This document shows positions 12,003 through 23,465 of a stretch of DNA of 64,000 nucleotides, piece by piece. Under the pieces are notes generated by a model that ran no database searches, was not told where the DNA came from, and worked only from the letters and a program-made list of their open reading frames with translations. Within the stretch, counting starts at the first letter, position 1, and each line of letters starts with the position of its first letter. A program made the translations under genes and the position numbers. The stretch comes from Argyresthia goedartella (Eukaryota > Arthropoda > Insecta > Lepidoptera > Argyresthiidae), in the NCBI GenBank assembly GCA_949825045.1, contig OX463813.1, forward strand, positions 27,820,001 through 27,884,000, given 5' to 3'.

Positions 12003-13240
12003 GCTAGCATTTTAATGTGGGGCTTCCAAGTCAGGTTATCGTCAATGATGACTCTAAGATATTTTATAGTGTTGCTTTTTGCCATGGCAAGGCATTGGCA
12101 ATTAATGTTACTGTAATCTTTGCAATTATGCACTTTGATCTCAAAGTCATGGGGTGGTTGCCCTCTATTAATGATATAGAAGGTTAAATATTGTGACTTA
12201 GATACATTAAGAGTCAGGAGATTGTTTTTGAGCCAGGATGAAATAATAGCAAGCCCCGTCTCTGGATGACTACGAGCGTGGTCCCACGTATCCCCATGAA
12301 AGACCAATGCTGTGTCATCTGCAAAAGTTACTTTTTTACAGTTGACTAGTTTATGTTGGTAAAGGCCATTAATATAGATGAGAAATAGTGTGGGTGCCAG
12401 CACGCGACCCTGGGGAACTCCATATGCTATATCCATGTCACTGCTAATTAAATTGTCGATTTTTATGCGTTGAACTCGGTTTTGTAGATAGTTTTGAAAG
12501 ATGGCAAGGGGAATGCCCCTTATACCCATTTTCTCCATTTTGTTTATTAGAATGGGCACTGAAACCGTATCAAAAGCCTTGGCAAGGTCTAAAAATACTC
12601 CTATACACTTCTGTCTATTATCTAGTCTTTGAACGATTTCTTCAGTTAGTGAGAGCACGGCATCTACAGTTGACCTTGACCTTGACCCTCTAAATCCAAA
12701 TTGAGACCCTGATAGAAGCTTTTGCTCATGTAGAAATTTTTGGAGTCTACGATTAAAAAGCTTCTCTATTATTTTTGATAGAGCGGATAGAACCGAAATG
12801 GGCCTGAAGTTGCCAATTTCGCTTTTGTCTCCTCCACTTTTAAATATTTCAAGTACCAGAGATCGTTTAAACACGTCAGGGAATATATCTGTTGAGAAAC
12901 AGTTTTTTATCATATGTGTCAATGTTTTTACTATAAGACTCTTGGCTAGTTTAATCGTCGTTGTGGATATTTCGTCCCAACCTATAGCGCAGTCTAACTT
13001 TAGATTTAGTATTGTTGTTTCAACTTCGGATATATCGATATCCAGGAGTACAAAAGTGTTTAGATTTGTGTCACAGTCAGAATTTGTTACTGTTTTGTCT
13101 ACACCGTTAGGATTGTTTTTGATTTTCTCAGCTAGTTGTTTCCCTATGTTCACAAAGTGATTGTTAATAAATTCTAGTGACTGAGCAGTAGTTTGTTTAA
13201 GTTCCAATAGTTCCGGGTTACTATTTTTGTTGTTATCCAT
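12003..13240 (-). pseudogene. CR1-like LINE ORF2, reverse transcriptase, interrupted at its C-terminus
   Basis: The frame contains, in order, FRPISVLSALSKIIEKL, QFGFRGSRSRSTVDA, the first catalytic aspartate in FLDLAKAFDTV, GVPQGRVLAPTLFLIY and the catalytic FADD box (VTFADDTALVF, near 12320). These are the fingers and palm blocks of a LINE reverse transcriptase. The frame is broken after HIKMLAG by the TIR element at 11738-12002 and resumes beyond it. GVPQGR has Arg where most relatives have Ser. Active-site residues are intact, so the damage is mainly the insertion and the upstream frameshifts. Confidence 0.85.
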
Positions 13241-13245
13241 ATTGG

Positions 13246-14380
13246 CTATTTTTTTATTGTTTTCGAGGCTTTCTTGGTGCTATTTGAAGCTGACTTTAGT
13301 TCTGTGCGCTCATGTTTTTTTTTTTTTTTCAAAAGATTATTACAGAAATTTCTGTACCGGCGGTACGTGGTTGCTAGTATAAGATTATCTGGGGTTTTCC
13401 TTAATTTATGATGCATTTTATGCCTATTTCTTAGACAACGCAGTAATCCAACAGTCATCCATGGCTTAATTGTTCTAGATCTTTGTGTAATAGTTCGTGT
13501 CTCAGTGTTTTCATATATAGTTTTTGAAATTATGTCCACCATCATATTCGCAGCTTCATTGGGGTCAGTTATAGTTGTTATATCGCTTAGGTTTGAAATC
13601 GATAATTCTTTTATTATATTTTCATAATTAACTTTTTTGGAGGTTCCGCTTATAAGAAGTTTTGGTGTTTTAGTTTTTAGGTTAAGCACTACTGTTGAAT
13701 GATCCGTGACCGAGTTATCTAGAACCGTGACATAAGCGCAATTTTGTGTTTTTAATAAGAATATGTGATCCAAGCAATTATTTCCTCTTGTAGGTAAGCT
13801 ATGAGCTGGTAATAAGCCATGTTCTGCGGTAAGATTTAGATAATTAGTACTTCTTGTGTCTGTGTTATTTGGTTTTATGTCTATATTCATATCGCCGATC
13901 ATAATAATATGTTTATAGGATTTTAGTGACTGTAGGCTTAAGTCTATGGAGTTGATGAAATTTTCTATATTTTGTATAGATGGTGATCGATAAACTAACA
14001 GAATTGCTGTTTGCTCTTCTATCCTTATAATTAAAGTAGTTATATCAGTCAATACCGGTTCTTCAATCGTATACTTAATATTACTCCTGATGTACGCGAC
14101 TATGCAAATCGTTTTGGTTACGACATACTTGTGTGCAGTGTAGGTTATAGTTGGGTATTGTAGGGTGAGTTTTATCAGCGTCGAGCCAGCATTCAGTCAA
14201 TATCATAATGTCGCAGTCAAAGTTGAGCTGTGTTAGGGTTGTGTCGAAGTTATTCATATTTCTGTTTATGCTTCTTATATTTTGTGTTAACACAGTAAAG
14301 CTATTGTTGTCGTATGATAATAGTGATTTACAGTTTGCCGGGCTACACATAACAGACTCTGCTACCTTTATGGATTCCAA
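13246..14380 (-). pseudogene. CR1-like LINE ORF2, N-terminal APE-type endonuclease, frameshifted
   Basis: The first segment (14380 down to 14081) has TVLTQNIRSINRN and MILTECWLD, the opening strands of the exonuclease-endonuclease-phosphatase fold, where the glutamate binds metal. A frameshift near 14070 moves to the segment 14052-13246, with IIMIGDMNID (metal-binding Asp and catalytic Asn), LDHIFL and the C-terminal DHSTVVL histidine motif. This domain nicks target DNA to prime reverse transcription. A second frameshift near 13250 leads into the reverse transcriptase frame. All catalytic motifs are still recognisable. Confidence 0.75.
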
Positions 14381-14613
14381 CTCATCTAATATTTTTGACG
14401 TGATTTAAAACTTTATTGGGGTTTTTTATAACTCGCAATTTGGCATATTTATACGTTTTGAAAGTGTCCACAGTATAATACGTGGCAGTTAGGTGTTTAA
14501 GACACACACTAAATATATTGCAGTTTAAAGTTACAGTATGGCTCAACACAAAAGACGATAAAAAAAGAAGAACAAATTAAAACATGTAAATGATAATAGG
14601 AGCTAACATCAAG

Positions 14614-15588
14614 TCACTTTGTTTTCAGTAACTTTTGTAAACATTGCTCAGATTGTACAGGGATTGCTTTAGAGCCATTGTCTTTCCGTATGAAGATCTT
14701 CCCATTAGTAACCCAGCAAAAAGTGTAGTTGTTAGTCTTGATGAACTGGCGGGCTTGGTATAACAGCTTTCTTGCATTGTTGGACAGATGTTCTGGGATG
14801 TAAACCGCCGAACATGTTCCTGGGAGACCAATGTGCACTGAGTTCAGTTTCTCGGCAGGTCTCTTATCTTTGTTAAATTTGCGGACTGCATTCATTAGGT
14901 AAGTCTTGGTCTGTACTCTGGCAAATTCAGCAATGATCATTTTATTTGAATTTGGTTTACCTGGCAAGCGGTAGACGTCGCTTAGCTCCGGTAGTGCAAT
15001 ATCTATGCTAACAGTCTTTGTTATGGCTGTCACGATATTTGTGAGCTCCTCCATAGTCTCTTTATCTTTGCCTGGGATATTTCTGATCTCTACTGTTGAT
15101 GTACGGCTGCTTTGTTGTGAATCCAAGATTTGCGACTCTAGGGCAGCCATATGTTGTCGTTCCTTTGTATTTTCTAGTTGAATATTGTTGATCTGCTTTT
15201 TCATGTCTTCATGTGTAGCGTTCACGTATTCAATAGCTTTTTCAATTTCTTTGTTTGATTTTTGAATCTCCATATTTTGTCGCTTCATTTTCTCCAGGTC
15301 ATTACTCAGTTTTGCGAGAAAGGCGTCGTTCTCAGTTTTCCATACCGCTGGCATACTCTTTATTTCCTCTTTCTACTCTTTCAACTCTGCAAGCTCATTT
15401 CTATGACCCTCTTCGACGCGATATATTTTATTCTTTTGGCGAACGCTGACGTAGGAATGTGCGGCTAGATCAGAGTTATAGTCTGCTTCAGCATGAATGT
15501 TGGGATCAGATTGCCGATGCGCCGGGTTTGAGTCAACGTTTCCCGGTTTTGCGGACGGTGGAGGTCGGAGAGCATTAAAGTTTGACAT
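14614..15588 (-). pseudogene. CR1-like LINE ORF1 (nucleic-acid-binding protein), one internal stop
   Basis: The frame starts at 15588 (MSNFNALRPPPSAKPG) and runs about 324 codons to 14614, broken by one in-frame TAG just after LAELKE (near 15373); the same frame continues through MPAVWKTENDAFLAK. The N-terminal part is polar and proline-rich. Next comes a charged coiled coil (LSNDLEKMKRQNMEIQKSN and following heptads). The C-terminal half contains VEIRNIPGK and the ending FIRKDNGSKAIPV, as in the baculovirus-FP25K-like domain found in several insect LINE ORF1 proteins. Such proteins coat element RNA in the ribonucleoprotein. Because only one stop interrupts it, this copy is fairly young. Domain assignment is by eye. 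Confidence 0.7.
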
Positions 15589-15654
15589 CGTAATTGTGTT
15601 GAGCGAGAGTAATTACGATAAAATATATTATATTCTATGGTAGTTGACAAGGCG

Positions 15655-16410
15655 TAACGTATGAAGCTGATTCACCTTATACGAGTTGCGTAGCACGGGA
15701 ATAGGAGGTGTCGTAACGCATCAACTTGCTGTGGCGCGTAACGCAGGCCCTGGTCGTAGCGATGTGAGCTGTCGTAGCACGCGATGACGTCAGTGTCCGC
15801 CAAACCCGTAGTCTTGTTTCGTACTTGTCGCTAAACTCCGCGGTGACTGAGCGGTGGCAGCCCCTTACGCCGAAAACTCAGGTTCAAATCCAATCGGGTG
15901 ATGTGTCCGGTACACTTCACAGTTGATTTTTCTGGTTGTCTTATCAAAAATATAGCTATTTCACTCTAGACCCGCCCAGAGGGAGGATATTTTACGTAAA
16001 GGTGCCTCTTGCGGGACAAGAAAATTAAGTAAACTAAAATGACCAATCACGAATTAACTTAAATTGAATTTAGAGCGGCAACTAATGCAGCCAGATACAC
16101 CTCCGACTTTACCGAGCGCGCGCGGTGCTTTTTGCTAAAGTACTCTATACTGTATAACCATCGTGAAGAAACCTTCTCCATAGCTGCGACGATGGGCTAG
16201 CCCCTTGTCACGCAAAATGGAATATAGAAACTGGCTAAAGTGTGCACAAATATAACGTTACGTAATGTTGTCGTAGATATTCAGAGATGGATGAATTGCG
16301 TTCGAAGTATTGGGCCTAAGAAGGGAACAGCAGTCAAGCATACATGTTTCATAACAGGTACATCGACATCACAAGACCTCACGAAAACACAACCTACGTA
16401 GGAACCTACT
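15655..16410. other. LINE 5' flank, then SINE-B fragment; no gene
   Basis: 15655-15850 may be the 5' UTR of the CR1-like LINE; it repeats GTCGTAGC and GCGTAACGC motifs. 15850-15920 has a weak tRNA-like box pair. 16150-16260 on the plus strand is a SINE-B body fragment (CATCGTGAAGAAACC, GCGACGATGGGCTAGCCCC, GTCACGCAAAATGGA). Confidence 0.4.
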
Positions 16411-16413
16411 CCG

Positions 16414-16812
16414 AGGTATTTACACGGGTAGATTTTGTCCGGCAAGTCAACAGTCGCATCGACCAGTAAAATCGAATTGCCCCTAATTTACACGGGTCGA
16501 TCAAAATCGCAGGTATCTTGGTCAATTAATCAAAATGTTGACAAGAAGTGCGACTGGCACTGCGTACTGGAGAGAGCAAGCGAGCACAGGGCCAACTAAA
16601 ACTACTTAAGCAAGAAAATCGACTGCGACTGACCATTTTCACGGTCGATTTTAATCACCAGCTGCATGCGGCCGGCCGCCGCACGGCATAAGTCGAATGA
16701 TAGTCTACTTTTGGGGTTTTCACCTTGATCCTCCTGCCTAGCCGAATTGCCATTTGAACGACCGGCCGCGAGAAAATCGACCTGCGGCTTTAGTCACCCC
16801 TGTAAACACCCT
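16414..16812. mobile_element. Possible TIR element
   Basis: Left end GGTATTTACACGGGTAGAT and right end ACCCCTGTAAACACC are related as inverted repeats, and motifs like TTTACACGGGTCGATC and GAAAATCGAC recur inside. No frame. Ends and target duplication are not firm. Confidence 0.35.
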
Positions 16813-17019
16813 ATCGGTGTAACTCCCATTCATTTGTCTTTCTTACTTTGTTAGGCTTAGAAATCGTCCACGGTTTTCCCTTTTTCCCAAACCCCCCGCC
16901 AGTGACAATAAAAGCCCGCCTATATCTTACCACCAAGTCGTTCCGTTTCTCTCGTTTCTTTTATTCGGAGTGTTTTCTCACATAAATGGGATATACATTG
17001 TTAAGGCTTTTTAGGCCCC

Positions 17020-17290
17020 GTTTACAGGGCGTTTACTTTCACTGCAAATTGTTTTTGAATACAAGCTTTTTGCCCCATACTAGGATACCATGTGTCACTT
17101 GAACCTGAAACAGCGACAAGGATTTTGTTTTCTACCCCATTCAGGATTCGAACCCGGGACCACTCGCTTAGGAGGCAGAGCCTCGAACCTACTGGGGCCC
17201 GAAGCAATATCTGGCTAAACCTGGAAACAACTGTGCTTTCGCCACCCCGTGTGGGAAAAGGCTCGATGCTATATTTTTACCCGACTGCGG
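17020..17290 (-). repeat. SINE-A copy on the minus strand, mixed with SINE-B tail
   Basis: On the plus strand: CCCCATACTAGGATACCATG (tail block), GAAACAGCGACAAGG, then GATTCGAACCCGGGACC (box B complement) and the anticodon-arm part. After 17205 a SINE-B-like end follows (CGCCACCCCGTGTGGGAAAAGG). The two families are joined here. Confidence 0.6.
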
Positions 17291-17299
17291 CGAAGCCCT

Positions 17300-18410
17300 A
17301 AACGATGTTTATGTGTTTGGCCCGTATGTATGGCCGACTGTTCGTTTCTATGTGCCCTCGAAACTACTCAACGGCTCAACCGATTTTGATAAATGATAAA
17401 TCAATTTTTGATGGCGCGAGTCTCACTGGATATGTAAAATTCAAACAAAATAAAAATGGCGAATTTTATGTGCGGGGTGAACACAATTTTTTTAAGACCT
17501 AAGAGGGGTTTTTAAATAAATGGATTTAAAAGGCCAGTATGCAAATATATACAAATTTTGTGAAAGCTATAAATAATACACTTTGGTTTTAAACTAAGCA
17601 TCTACACTAAAAAGCACAAAACATGCAGATATAACTTAACGTAATTATTCAGATTCGACATGATAGTTCTGTGTCACACTTAATTAAATTGAAATGCAGG
17701 CGATTTAATGAAAAAAAATATGTGTACCAGTGCATTTGGGGTTTAAGTTTTTTTTTACGTATTTTTAGCAGGGTATCTTGAGTCCTAATGCGGACAGTAC
17801 AATGCCCCTCACTCGTTGACCCAAACAGATTGATAGATATGTATGGCTCATATTGTTCATACTTGAGTACATGGGCCAATTACCATGGGTCTTCTGAGTC
17901 GGATTGAAGAGGACGAGAACTCACTATTAGTGAATTGTGCAATGTTGGGTTTTAATTTGATCCAGCCACGCGTCCGTTTTTTTGCGAATCCCGGCAGCGA
18001 CCTACTCGACAAAAACGTTTATTTCTGGCCAGGTATTCATGCCAATATAAAATGAAATGCATTGTTAGAAGGCTGAAGAAATGCGGAACTAATACGTGAA
18101 CTACCTGTTTGAAGAACAAAGCGCCAAGAAGAATTAGAAGTTGGCGATTAATGTATTTTTATCGACTATTTTATTGTCCATTTCCAGGAAGGATTTCAGT
18201 TGAAAAATGAGAAAATTATGCTTGAAATCTTGCAGGAAATATCATGACGATCAATTTTATAAGCAATTATGCTAGAATTAAGTAGTAAAACTTAATTCAA
18301 ATACTATTTCTTTCTCGAAAAGTCGCTCACAAAATCCCAGACTATCCTGACTTTGACATCCATATATTTTTTTGGGTCGTTTGGGTCGGATCGGAGAGGG
18401 CCTGTTATTG
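17300..18410. other. No gene seen
   Basis: Short frames only. A segment near 17360-17470 (AACCGATTTTGATAAATGAT) resembles 52390-52480 and the 33.4-kb tandem repeats, so it is probably another dispersed repeat. Confidence 0.35.
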
Positions 18411-18449
18411 TTTGCTGGTAATGCAGGGTTAAGTTTTTATTGTGACCTG

Positions 18450-18560
18450 AACGACAGTTGCTGCGATTGGCTAGTCCTCACGCAAAATGGGCAGTTGAAT
18501 AATTGGCTAAACGTGGGATTAGCTGTTCCTTTGCCATCCGAATCGGGAAACGGTGCTACG
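18450..18560 (+). repeat. SINE-B body fragment, plus strand
   Basis: GCTGCGATTGGCTAGTCC, CACGCAAAATGGGCAGTTG, AATTGGCTAAACGTGGG and CCATCCGAATCGGGAAA follow the SINE-B body order in the forward sense. No head in front of it. Confidence 0.5.
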
Positions 18561-19021
18561 CTATATCTATTTTACAGTTATACATATATAGGCGCATACA
18601 TTACTGCAAAAAGTAATATAATGGATACCTATAGTCGACTGCCGTGTCGTCGCAACATTGTCACTGAAATATATCGCCTTTGTGCTACCAGAATAGGGCC
18701 AGAATTAGAGCGTAGGTCTTAATGCGCTCAATGCCGGTGAAAATTGATACCCTTTGCTGAATAGTACATCAAAGTGCGGCACGGACATTGGATCCAACGT
18801 TGCAGCCATCGTTGCAACTTTTGTTGAGATGAAATTTCCAGTTACAGATTTCCAGTTACAGAGTAGAGTTGCAGTGTGAAGTTACTGGAGTTTCCACAGA
18901 ATTTAGTTTCGCTACGTAATGCGAGAAGGAACGCCCGACGTACGCTTCCTTTCGATGGGTATCGGGTTAAAATTGTTTGCGTTTACTGTGATTAGAATAT
19001 AATTTTATTACGTTAACATAC

Positions 19022-19072
19022 ATAGGTTGCTTCTGGCCCCACACTAGAATACACTATGTCGTGGTTTCTTCC
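19022..19072 (-). repeat. SINE-A tail fragment
   Basis: GGTTGCTTCTGGCCCCACAC and TAGAATACACTATGTCGTGG are the reverse complement of the SINE-A tail block. Only the tail is present. Confidence 0.45.
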
Positions 19073-19084
19073 TTTCAAATGAAA

Positions 19085-19525
19085 GGCAAGACAAAATACT
19101 AACACAAAAAAGCATGAAAGTAACATTGAAAGATAGATTGAAGAATGGAGTTATATGGGAACGCTGTGGATTGAAAGAAGATATAGTGTCAAGGATAGAG
19201 AAAGGCCAGCTTAGATAGTTTGGTCACGTTGAAAGGATGAATGAAAGGAGATTGACGCAACAGATTTATACAGCCGGGTGTGAAAGGAGCCGTTGGACGG
19301 GCACGCCCAAGAAGGTCCTTTAAAGACGAAATCGTCGATTTGTTAGTGAAGGGGCAAATACGAAGTACACGTAACCGGCGAGTTTTCATGAAGAGACTTA
19401 TGAACGTTGAGGAAGCGAGAGATGTATGCCAGGATCGTAGCAGGTGGAGGTCTTTGGTCTCTGCCTACCCCTCTTCCGGGAAATAGGCGTGAGCATATAT
19501 ATGTATGTATGTATGTATGTAAAAA
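19085..19525 (+). pseudogene. 3' end of an RTE-like LINE, decayed
   Basis: Across frameshifts the plus strand encodes FGHVERMNERRLTQQIY, a GRARPRRSFKDE motif, RSTRNRRVFMKRLMNVEEA and DVCQDRSRWRSLVSAYP. This is the C-terminal signature common in RTE-type ORF2 proteins. A TAG replaces the Trp expected before FGHVERM. After the stop comes a (ATGT)n tail at about 19500-19525, the kind of microsatellite tail such elements use. The 5' part is missing, as usual for truncated LINE insertions. Confidence 0.7.
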
Positions 19526-19529
19526 TGTT

Positions 19530-20500
19530 GTATTATGTTTATATACTTAGTTATTGAGTGACAGGGGGCCAGCACAACAATTCAATTTTGAAGATATCTA
19601 AACGTATGACTGTAAATACAGTTTTTGCTAGGCAGAAATACTGGTTTTGCATGACTTAATTGATTAGCGACAAAAATTACCGCGACTAGAAATGGCGCGG
19701 CTGGCCTCGTTTGACAAAATTGCTGAATTGCGCGACTAGAAATATTAAAACAGTACCTTGAAGTCCTAAATTCGAGTAAGATAAAATACAAAACGAGCGT
19801 TGGATTTTATTTAGCCAATAAGTGGTGGTTTTATCATATATTTTTTTTGTTCATGTTCATTCGCTCAATAGTTTTTATTCGGTGGTTTTATTATTTCACA
19901 TTTTAAAGTCTATTCAAAAGATACAGACAACAAGACTTACCTAAAAATAGTGTACAAAGGCACGCTTATCTCTTATAAGACCAAACCAAATTAGGATGAG
20001 AAAGGTCGGTCGCTGAGCAGGGCTAGACCATGAGTACAACAACAAAAATAATTTATCTAGTACATACCTAAATAAATAATATAAAACAATTTAAACCAAA
20101 TATACCTACGAGTGCCTTCATAAATATAATATATATTTACTCGTACAAGCCAAACATAAATACATATAATATATAGAAGTTGACTTTAGACTCGAATTAA
20201 AAACGTAACTTCAGTCAGTTATCGGCACTGACTCTTTCAACAGCATTTAGCTCTTAAAGGTAAAACAGTTGGTTAATAAGCTTCTATAGGCTAACAAAGG
20301 GGACAGATAACTTGAAGACTGAGTTTGCATTTAATTTAATGTTTAGCTTCAGATTTCAAAGCCGCAGCCTTCAGACTTCAGAGACAAAATCTCTGAAACT
20401 TGTGGACTTGAGTGGAGAATATTTTACCGTGTCCTAATTAGCAGTCAGTTGTGGAATTCTGAAGGTGTCCATCTGAACAGTAGGTCAATTCTGTATTTCT
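19530..20500. other. No gene seen
   Basis: AT-rich, short frames only, no recognisable repeat apart from short A/T runs. Confidence 0.4.
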
Positions 20501-20507
20501 TGACGAC

Positions 20508-20622
20508 CTCTGTGGCGCTGTGGTTGTGGCTATGCCTATGAATATAGAAAAAAAATCCCCAGGTCATCCTAGTGTGGGGCCAGAAGCAATTTATGTGCCT
20601 GTATGTAAATGTTTGTTTGTTG
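20508..20622 (+). repeat. SINE-A, internally deleted copy
   Basis: Box A (CCTCTGTGGCGCTGTGGTTG) and the tail block (ATCCTAGTGTGGGGCCAGAA, TGTGCCTGTATGTAAATG) are present, but box B and the linker are lost, so it could not be transcribed by Pol III as a SINE. Confidence 0.6.
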
Positions 20623-20734
20623 TGACATATCCCAATTACTTTCAAATTCAAATCACAATCGCTTATAATGACAGCTCGTGTGAAATAAGATGATCGCGTT
20701 CTGGTTGTTCAAACGCCAATTGACAACAATATAA

Positions 20735-21011
20735 CATAGCGTGACGCCTTTTCCCATACGGAGTGCCAGAGGCAAAATTGTGCCCACTTGAGCCAGTCAT
20801 TCAACACTCCATTTTGCGTGACAGGGGGCTAGCCCATCGCCGCAGCTACGGAGTACTGAAGGTTTGGTTTCTTCACGATGTTTTCCATCATCGTTAGAAC
20901 GTCCTTATAGTTGAGATAAATTAGTTATCTCATTGGTACACGGTCAGCACCAGGATTCGAACCTTCACCCGTGAGAAGCAAGCTTGAAACCCACTAGACC
21001 ACGGAGCTCTG
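20735..21011 (-). mobile_element. SINE-B, full-length reference copy
   Basis: On the minus strand: tRNA-like head with box A CGTGGTCTAGTGGGTTTC and box B GGTTCGAATCCTGGTG, then a linker with TCTCAACTATAAGGACG, CATCGTGAAGAAACC, GCGGCGATGGGCTAGCCC, GTCACGCAAAATGGAG and a GGGAAAAGGCGTCACGC end. The anticodon-arm part resembles tRNA-Asp. This is the most complete SINE-B in the window and the standard for the other fragments. It does not code for protein. Confidence 0.8.
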
Positions 21012-21216
21012 CATACACCTTCCCATTACCCATCACATACCTTTAATACAGAGTGTTCCAGTCATTCTACTCAAGTGCTTTGTACCTTTTAAAAGGGTAG
21101 CCGGGTAAAGGTATTTTTCCAACAGTATTAAAAAATCAATTAGATTTGTCAGACCCTTCGGATAGGCGTGGGTTAGGCCCTTCCACAACAATATGGTGTA
21201 GTGCCCTAAGGTCCCT

Positions 21217-21238
21217 GAGTGGTTTTGAAAAACCACTC
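21217..21238. repeat. Small palindrome, 10-bp arms, 2-bp loop
   Basis: GAGTGGTTTT, loop GA, AAAACCACTC. Small enough to be chance alone, but of the same type as the larger palindromes. Confidence 0.5.
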
Positions 21239-21239
21239 T

Positions 21240-21890
21240 ACGTGATCGCAAAATTCGAAATATTTAGGAGGCCTGATAATCCATCCATCTGTTCGACAAT
21301 GCCGGACCGGCCCGACAACGACGTCAGTGGAAGCTTCATAGGGGATTTGACAAGGTTTTTCACATAAATTGTAATACACGCCATCTAAATACCTCACTTT
21401 TTAGTTGGGTGCACCCAACACTGTTTCATTACATTATTTTTTTGACTAATGCATGAAGTTCATTATAAATTACATGCATTCGAATTGTACTTCGTCGCTT
21501 TCTTCTTTAGATATAGGTATAATTATTATTTACCAAGTAGTACCGATCCCGAGGGGTACATGTAGTCTCAATTTAGATAATTTATTTAAAAACACTTCAA
21601 AAATGGCGTCATTGGGTTGAGAATGACCCACACACATTGAACTCTGACTATTTATTTACCAATTAAATGTAAGAATTTCCAGGATCGTCACCAAAGAATG
21701 TTGAGTCCTTATTATGACTATGGTTAAGTTATGAAATCTCCATCAAAAAAGACGGTGATTTAAATGTCTTCTTAAAACCTCGTGTTATTTGCCGTGGGAC
21801 CTAGACCGACAATACCATTAAATAATTAGTTTTATGAGTTTATTATTGTAAGTGTAAAAATAAATTTAGCCCACTAATGTCCCCGCCGAG
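21240..21890. other. No gene seen
   Basis: Short frames without motifs; nothing recognisable. Confidence 0.4.
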
Positions 21891-21894
21891 AGGC

Positions 21895-22140
21895 CCAGGC
21901 CTTTGCCCGGATGCCAGTAAGATTAAGCCATACTCCATGACGCTGGCTTGGTGCGGGTTGTTGAAGGGATTTCACGGCCACTATCACGTAGCGATAGTTG
22001 CCGGGACCGACTGCCATCAGAAACACTGAACGTCCTATAATGTACTTAAGATTAATTAATTATCTCATTGGTACAGGATTCGAACCTGCATCTCCTGTGT
22101 GAGAAGCAAGCGGAAAACCCATAAGACCACGTAGCTCGGA
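21895..22140 (-). mobile_element. SINE-C, minus strand
   Basis: The minus strand starts with the same tRNA-Asp-like head as SINE-B (GTGGTCTTATGGG, CTCACACAGGAGATGCAGG, box B GTTCGAATCC). It continues into a different body whose plus-strand signature is GCCATACTCCATGACGCTGG, CACTATCACGTAGCGATAG and GCCGGGACCGAC. A second copy with this body is at 54880-55230. Confidence 0.7.
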
Positions 22141-22662
22141 ATTATCAACGACAAAACAAGCAAGATAACCTCGCCAGCGTTGACTATCAACCATCAAGGT
22201 CAATATCAACCATTATGATGATTTCTACAAAATAAATATTATTTTCTTCGCCAGCAAGTCATAAGCTTCTCACTAACCTCTTGCAAAGTAATACTGGTGA
22301 CGATTGTGGGCCCGACATAGAGGTTCGCGGGATTTCTTGGTAAATAATATATATCTTCGAAGGAAGCGACGAAATATAATAGTGATCGAACTTCACTTAA
22401 AGTAAATCTATTTGATCATCTATTATTTATCCGATAATCGGATTCTTTAGGTATTCTTTCACAAATCGACGGTAAAACGTACGTAAATAAAATTACAGAA
22501 TAATAATTCCGTGAAAAACGGAAATTTAACGATAATTCCAAAAATAATAACGGGAAATCACTGGGCTCAACCTTTTTGTCGAAATAATGAAATAATGTTA
22601 AAAGCTCATGAAAGGCCTTTCTTGGTAATGTGGTAGATAGGCCTTGGCGAGAATTTATATCA

Positions 22663-22780
22663 AATAAATGATGGCAACTTAAGTGACATATTATGCGGAC
22701 TACTGCGAGTTCTAAAACACAAACACAAATATTTCATTTAAAAAACACGCAGTAGTCTGCAAATGTTGCCATCATTTATT
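22663..22780. repeat. Inverted duplication, arms about 33 bp
   Basis: Left arm AATAAATGATGGCAAC ... GCGGACTACTGCG and right arm CGCAGTAGTCTGCAAA ... CATCATTTATT are inverted copies. The left arm has about 12 extra bases, and about 40 bp of AT-rich sequence lies between. No frame. Confidence 0.7.
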
Positions 22781-22784
22781 ATAG

Positions 22785-23457
22785 TTTCTTGCCACGATGT
22801 AATTCTTGTTATTAAGGTCCAAATATTTTTTTTCAAACAAGAAGTAGTCCTTATAAAGTTGACTCCTCCGCGATCCATCCTTGATTCAAAAGTAGGTACG
22901 TACAGTTCGCGCCAAGTTTATTTTGCTCTGAGCGGACTGTCACCTCTCTCTCTCTCTATCTCACCCCACATTAAGAGCAGAGGTTACAGCCCACTCAAAA
23001 ATTGGTGCGAAATGTATAGGTCGCGCCAAGTCTCACCCAATACGAGAAAGAGAGTTTACCCCCTCCACACGGCACTCAGAGACAGATACACATCGCGCGA
23101 TCTGCATCTATCGCTTCTTTTGATACGACTATAGGAATATTTTGCGCCCAAATCTCTATTATTCCTTTCTATTTTTTTGTGGACTATATGAAACGTGTGC
23201 ACAACCGTGCCTCCGCCACCATGTATGGCAATAGGCTTGAGTAAGTCGCTAAGTTTGTTTGTTTTGGTTTTCTCAGGAACATTTATTATTTATTTCCATT
23301 TTTTCTATGCCCGAAAACAGGATTCGTAACAGAATTAGTATCGAATAAATTCGCATGGCATTCATCATATCAATTTAGCCGAGTTCTTTGCGAGACGAGG
23401 GTTAATATCATCACATAAGGGCGGCGTAGCGGCCGAGAGGGGTAGGCAGTGACGGTG
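22785..23457. other. No gene seen; repeated GCGCCAAGT motif
   Basis: A (CT)n-rich segment lies near 22930-22965, and GTCGCGCCAAGTCTCACC / TTCGCGCCAAGTTTATTTT appear twice about 110 bp apart. The 123-codon frame here has no known domain and looks fortuitous. Confidence 0.4.
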
Positions 23458-23465
23458 GTAAGTGG

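Larger units (their letters stand above)
11130..15650 (-). mobile_element. CR1-like non-LTR retrotransposon (LINE), nearly full length
   Basis: The minus strand carries, in order, ORF1 (coiled coil plus FP25K-like region), an ORF2 endonuclease and an ORF2 reverse transcriptase with its C-terminal region: the two-ORF plan of CR1-group LINEs. Frames are interrupted by one stop in ORF1, at least two frameshifts in ORF2 and a 265-bp TIR element at 11738-12002. The outer limits are estimates: the 5' UTR may extend above 15650 and the 3' UTR below 11130. The reverse transcriptase resembles the CR1/Daphne group more than Jockey or RTE. The copy is defective. Confidence 0.8.

Noticed and set aside
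12798..13160. A 120-codon plus-strand gene
   Set aside because: It is the antisense of the CR1-like reverse transcriptase.
13336..13351. Palindrome TACAGAAATTTCTGTA in LINE ORF2
   Set aside because: It is only 16 bp, fits the coding frame without disruption and could be chance.
22763..23134. A 123-codon plus-strand gene
   Set aside because: It covers a CT-rich stretch and repeated GCGCCAAGT motifs; its composition looks non-coding.
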